From: CALKZN01 sp964633815 | Lineage (GTDB): Bacteria > Pseudomonadota > Gammaproteobacteria > Arenicellales > Arenicellaceae | Length of the DNA: 64,000 bases | NCBI GenBank assembly: GCA_964633815.1 | Contig: CAZWHW010000003.1 | Coordinates: 54,107 to 118,106 of the forward strand | Direction of reading: 5' to 3' | Shown here: in pieces, positions 60,736-64,000 of the stretch | Layout: each line of letters opens with the position of its first letter | Position numbering within the stretch: the first letter of the stretch is position 1 | Notes under the pieces: model-generated | The model's database searches: none | The model's input: the letters and a program-made list of their open reading frames with translations, nothing else | Told to the model about the DNA's origin: nothing | Translations under genes and position numbers: made by a program

Positions 60736-61788
60736 ATGAAATACGCACGATTAGGTAGTAGTGGTTTACAAGTTTCAAAAGTTTGTCTTGGTAGCATGAC
60801 ATGGGGTGAACAAAATACCCAAGAAGATGCTAATCAGCAGATTGATTATGCGCTGGAACAAGGCGTAAACTTTATTGATACTGCTGAACTTTATTCAGTG
60901 CCGCCAAGGCCAGAAACCCAAGGAGACACCGAACGTGTGCTAGGTAATTGGCTTTCAAAACATCCAGTAAAACGCCAAGATTTAGTGATTGCAACCAAAA
61001 TTTCAGGACCAGGACTGTCTTGGATTCGAGAAGGTAGTCCGATAACGCCAGCTGCAATTCGCGAAGCAATTGATGGTTCTTTGCGGCGCTTACAAACAGA
61101 TTATATTGACCTTTATCAATTGCATTGGCCAAATAGAACGTCGCCTCATTTTTGTAAACACTGGCCAGGTGAGGTTGATTACCAAGCAATGAATGCGAGC
61201 CGTGATCGTGAGGATTTCCTGGCTATTTTGCGCGCCTTGGATGAAGCAGTTCGTGCTGGGAAAATACGCTATTGTGGTTTGTCAAATGACACTCCTTGGG
61301 GAATTAAGGAATATATATCCTTAGCTGAGAAGCATGATTTACCCAAAATTATATCTATTCAAAATGAGTTTAGCTTGTTGCATCTGAAAGATTCACCACA
61401 TTTACTTGAAACTTGTGCGTTAGATGATGTCGCTTATTTACCATGGTCACCATTAGGTGGAGGTGTTTTGTCTGGAAAATATCGTAATGGTCTGATGCCG
61501 GAAAATACTCGTTGGTCAATGTCACAGCGTAATGGCTTATTCCGCGATACTGAAGCTGTTCACGAAGCTATTGAGCGATTGTATTCAGTTGCTCAAAAAC
61601 ATGGTTTAACTTTGGCGCAATTAAGCTTAGCGTGGATTAACCAGCTGCCTAGTGTGACCTCAACTATTATTGGTGCGACGACAATGGCTCAACTGAAAGA
61701 AAATATCGCAGCATTTGATCTTGATTTGAGTGAGCAGGTGATGAGCGATGTTGCAGACGTGATCAAGGACTATCCGATGCCATTTTGA
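60736..61788 (+). CDS. tas: NADP(H)-dependent aldo-keto reductase, Tas-like
   Basis: The protein has 350 residues. It follows E. coli Tas closely: GSMTWGEQNTQEDANQQIDYA, VNFIDTAELYSVPPRPETQG (catalytic D and Y), VIATKISGPG and DYIDLYQLHWPNR. The C-terminal PLGGGVLSGKY and TIIGATTMAQLKENI blocks also fit. It is a cytosolic barrel enzyme with broad carbonyl reductase potential; the natural substrate is unknown. A strong terminator follows. Confidence 0.93.
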   Translation: MKYARLGSSGLQVSKVCLGSMTWGEQNTQEDANQQIDYALEQGVNFIDTAELYSVPPRPETQGDTERVLGNWLSKHPVKRQDLVIATKISGPGLSWIREGSPITPAAIREAIDGSLRRLQTDYIDLYQLHWPNRTSPHFCKHWPGEVDYQAMNASRDREDFLAILRALDEAVRAGKIRYCGLSNDTPWGIKEYISLAEKHDLPKIISIQNEFSLLHLKDSPHLLETCALDDVAYLPWSPLGGGVLSGKYRNGLMPENTRWSMSQRNGLFRDTEAVHEAIERLYSVAQKHGLTLAQLSLAWINQLPSVTSTIIGATTMAQLKENIAAFDLDLSEQVMSDVADVIKDYPMPF

Positions 61789-61823
61789 TTGCAGTTAGTT
61801 TGATTGCTTTTTATGGAATATAA

Positions 61824-61858
61824 AAAAACGCCTGATAGTTTGGCTATCAGGCGTTTAG
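61824..61858. terminator. Bidirectional terminator between tas and the DoxX gene
   Basis: AAACGCCTGATAG (61826-61838) pairs perfectly with CTATCAGGCGTTT (61844-61856) around a 5-base loop, with A-rich and T-rich flanks. Confidence 0.9.
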
Positions 61859-61874
61859 TTTTAAATAGGTAAAG

Positions 61875-62315
61875 TTATTTGGTTTTGCGAGTTAGAAATA
61901 AGATTAACGCCAAAGATACCCAAACTCCACAAGCCATAAAAAATAATACGCCACCATCTGTTTTTTGGGTGGCCTCATCAACAATTCGATTAACGCCCAA
62001 TGGCGTGAATAGGTGGAAGAAGATCGCACCTGAAATCACGAGTATACCTAGCAGAGCGCCTAATCTTCGAGTGGCAGGGATAATTAAAAGAATAGATGCG
62101 ATCAATTCAGCAACACCAACACCAATGCCCCCGAATTTAGCGAAAATTGGTGCAATAAAACCAAGGCCTATGCTTTGCATCCAATTTGCAATAGTTGTAA
62201 AAATTATTTCAGTTTCTGGTGAATCGATGATGCCAAATTTAAATGGTAAAGACTGTAAGAAAACAAACAAAACAAATGCAATGAGCACGTAAAGAAATAG
62301 ATTTTTTTTAAACAT
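61875..62315 (-). CDS. DoxX-family membrane protein
   Basis: The protein has 146 residues and four hydrophobic helices. The middle part, IFAKFGGIGVGVAELIASILLIIPATRRLGALLGILVISGAIFFHLFTPLG (residues about 59-109), has the DoxX-type pattern. The function is not defined for this branch. It is divergent from the acyl-CoA ligase gene, with a TGATTA/TAATCA dyad (62343-62348 and 62355-62360) between them. Confidence 0.8.
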   Translation of the reverse strand: MFKKNLFLYVLIAFVLFVFLQSLPFKFGIIDSPETEIIFTTIANWMQSIGLGFIAPIFAKFGGIGVGVAELIASILLIIPATRRLGALLGILVISGAIFFHLFTPLGVNRIVDEATQKTDGGVLFFMACGVWVSLALILFLTRKTK

Positions 62316-62470
62316 TTTAAAGTCTCGAATTTTTGCTTTTATTGATTAGAATATTAATCATTAGTGATAAATATAATTAGAAGTTTTTTATCAGGCATAG
62401 AATAAAGTCATTGCTATTTTGTGCTAGATTGTAACATTATAAAATTAATAAACTAGTAAAACAAACGTTA

Positions 62471-64000
62471 ATGAAGCGGTCGTGGCTAGATTCTTATGCA
62501 CCACAGGTGCCACATGATATCGATGTCGATAAATATCAGTCTGTGCCCGCAATTTTTAACTATACAGTTAAAACTTATCCTGAAAATATAGCTTTTTCTA
62601 ATTTTTCTAGAAAACTTTCCTTTCATGAGCTTGGCAACGAAACGGCCAAGGTCAGTGCTTTTTTTCGAGGTGTATTAGGGCTGGTTAAAGGCGATAAAGT
62701 GGCGATTATGCTGCCGAATATTTTGCAATATCCAATTGCATTATTTGCTGCGCAACGGGCTGGGCTGACGGTTGTAAATGTTGATCCAATGTACACCGCG
62801 CGCGAGCTCAAACATCAGTTGAATGATTCAGGAGCAAAAGTATTACTCTTTTTAGAGAATTTTGCGGATGTTGTCGAAAAAGTGATCCCCGAGACCAAGG
62901 TTGAGCACTATATTATGACTCGGGTTGGAGATTGTCTTGATTTTCCTAGGTCAGTGTTAATTAATTTTATTCTGAAATACGTTAAAAAACTAATACCTAA
63001 GCATCAATTAAAGCACTTGCCGTCTTTTTCTGAGGCGGTAACTTTAGGACAACAGCAGCTTGATAATGGCTTTAGTCAAATTGACATAAAATTGAATCAT
63101 GATGATATTGCGTTTTTGCAATATACAGGTGGTACAACAGGTGTTTCAAAAGGAGCGGTTTTGACTCATGGCAATATCACTGCAAATGTGACTCAAGCTC
63201 AAGCTTGGATAAACCCGATAGCTGTAGAGGGCGAAGAGCGTATGATAACTGCTTTGCCGCTTTATCATATCTTTTCTCTTACGGCGAATTGCTTATATAT
63301 CATGAGCATTGGAGGTGAGAATGTTTTGATCACTAATCCGCGAGATTTTTCGGGTTTTATTAAAATATTACAACGCGAAAGGTTCAGCGCAATAACCGGC
63401 GTAAACACATTGTTTAGAAAAATGCTGGATACTCCAGGGTTCGAAAATATAGACTTTTCTGGATTGAAAATTACTTTAGGCGGCGGCATGGCTGTGACGA
63501 GTGATGTTGCTGCTGAATGGCACCAAAAAACAAATTGCTCCATCATCGAAGCATACGGTTTAACTGAAACTTCACCTGCGGCTTGCATAAATCCAATGAA
63601 TCAAACAGAATTCAATGGCATGGTTGGTTTGCCGATTCCATCAACTTGGGCAAAAGTGATCGATAATGAAGAACAAGATGTTGGTATTAATGCACCGGGA
63701 GAATTATGTATAAAAGGCCCACAAGTAACATCAGGTTATTGGAATTTACCTGAATTGAAAAAAACAATGTTCACTAAGGACGGTTTTTTTAAAACAGGTG
63801 ATATTGCTAAAATTAATGATCAAGGTTATGTCAAATTATTGGATCGTAAAAAAGATATGATTCTAGTTTCAGGTTTTAATGTTTTCCCTAATGAGCTAGA
63901 TGATGTGTTGAGTTCGCATGATCAAATACTAGAAGCCGCAGTAGTTGGTGTAGATGATGAAGTGATGGGGCAGGCGGTTAAAGCATTTATTGTTAAAGCT
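62471..64000 (+). CDS. fadD: Long-chain fatty-acid--CoA ligase (C-terminus cut by window end)
   Basis: The first 510 residues of an AMP-binding enzyme are visible. The ATP loop YTGGTTGVSKGAVLTHGN, ITALPLYHIFSLTANC, GGGMAVTSDVA, EAYGLTETSPA, FFKTGDIAK and the hinge DRKKDMILVSGFNVFPNELDDV follow FadD closely. It activates fatty acids to acyl-CoA at the membrane for beta-oxidation or lipid synthesis. The ATG at 62471 gives MKRSWLDSYAP, matching the family start. The missing part should be about 40-50 residues. Confidence 0.92.
   Translation, partial: MKRSWLDSYAPQVPHDIDVDKYQSVPAIFNYTVKTYPENIAFSNFSRKLSFHELGNETAKVSAFFRGVLGLVKGDKVAIMLPNILQYPIALFAAQRAGLTVVNVDPMYTARELKHQLNDSGAKVLLFLENFADVVEKVIPETKVEHYIMTRVGDCLDFPRSVLINFILKYVKKLIPKHQLKHLPSFSEAVTLGQQQLDNGFSQIDIKLNHDDIAFLQYTGGTTGVSKGAVLTHGNITANVTQAQAWINPIAVEGEERMITALPLYHIFSLTANCLYIMSIGGENVLITNPRDFSGFIKILQRERFSAITGVNTLFRKMLDTPGFENIDFSGLKITLGGGMAVTSDVAAEWHQKTNCSIIEAYGLTETSPAACINPMNQTEFNGMVGLPIPSTWAKVIDNEEQDVGINAPGELCIKGPQVTSGYWNLPELKKTMFTKDGFFKTGDIAKINDQGYVKLLDRKKDMILVSGFNVFPNELDDVLSSHDQILEAAVVGVDDEVMGQAVKAFIVKA

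Noticed and set aside
1..64000. CRISPR arrays, tRNA genes, rRNA, insertion sequences or toxin-antitoxin pairs
   Set aside because: I scanned both strands by eye and found no regularly spaced repeats, cloverleaf-like segments, transposase motifs or paired small genes. Covariance-model and repeat-finder searches would be needed to exclude them formally.

Overview
The window looks like a stretch of an AT-rich (about 40 % G+C by eye) gammaproteobacterial chromosome, probably from a draft or metagenome assembly because it contains a run of exactly 100 N. The gammaproteobacterial reading rests on gene order and family choice: yciO-scpA-scpB-rluB, pcnB-folK, a cytochrome bo3 operon, fpr divergent from a FinR-like LysR gene, YadGH, SerB with an ACT-type N-terminus, and Tas. 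I cannot name a genus. No rRNA, tRNA, CRISPR array, prophage or insertion sequence was recognised.

Layout. 1-2.4 kb: a soluble RnfB-type ferredoxin (cut by the window edge) behind metG. 2.6-4 kb: a FadL-type outer-membrane protein. 4.1-12 kb: a vitamin B12 block on the minus strand. A cobalamin riboswitch precedes btuB, and btuC-btuD-cobU-cobT-btuF-cobS-cobC follow almost without gaps, so import and nucleotide-loop assembly are encoded together. 12.2-14.4 kb: four small envelope or membrane genes (secreted protein, membrane protein, aspartyl-protease-like lipoprotein, rhomboid). 14.4-15.9 kb: a YdcZ-type permease, a Bfd-like ferredoxin and bacterioferritin (iron storage). 16.3-19.5 kb: assimilatory sulfite reductase, DUF934, PAPS reductase and a CPKC thioredoxin-fold protein as one operon ending in a strong terminator. 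It is followed by a gamma-glutamyltransferase and a TauE/SafE permease, which extends the sulfur theme.

22.5-28.4 kb: a small secreted helical protein with a structured leader faces a minus-strand group VWA protein - histidine kinase - response regulator - TraB/GumN protein. The VWA gene contains the assembly gap. 28.7-35.6 kb: housekeeping genes xerD, pcnB, folK, yciO, scpA, scpB, rluB. 35.8-37.7 kb: fpr and a divergent LysR regulator. 37.8-43.7 kb: cyoABCD plus a SCO protein and an MFS permease, without cyoE. 44.1-45.6 kb: a GbsR/MarR regulator overlapping an orphan siderophore-type binding protein. 45.7-50.3 kb: HIT, DUF1304, YadGH ABC exporter, MAPEG, a 54-residue DUF6435 protein and trhO. 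50.5-64 kb: NADAR, a second (lipoprotein) gamma-glutamyltransferase, serB, an SDR, a Gfo/Idh oxidoreductase, DUF192, an S9 peptidase, a YhiN-type flavoprotein, a second TSUP permease, tas, DoxX and a fadD cut by the window end.

Most of this is core chromosome. The parts that best repay attention are the VWA/two-component/TraB locus with its facing secreted protein, the four-gene sulfite/PAPS reductase cassette with its own CPKC protein, the envelope cluster at 12.2-13.7 kb, the GbsR/binding-protein pair, and several near-perfect dyads placed on or beside promoters. I found no clear-cut new defence or mobile system.
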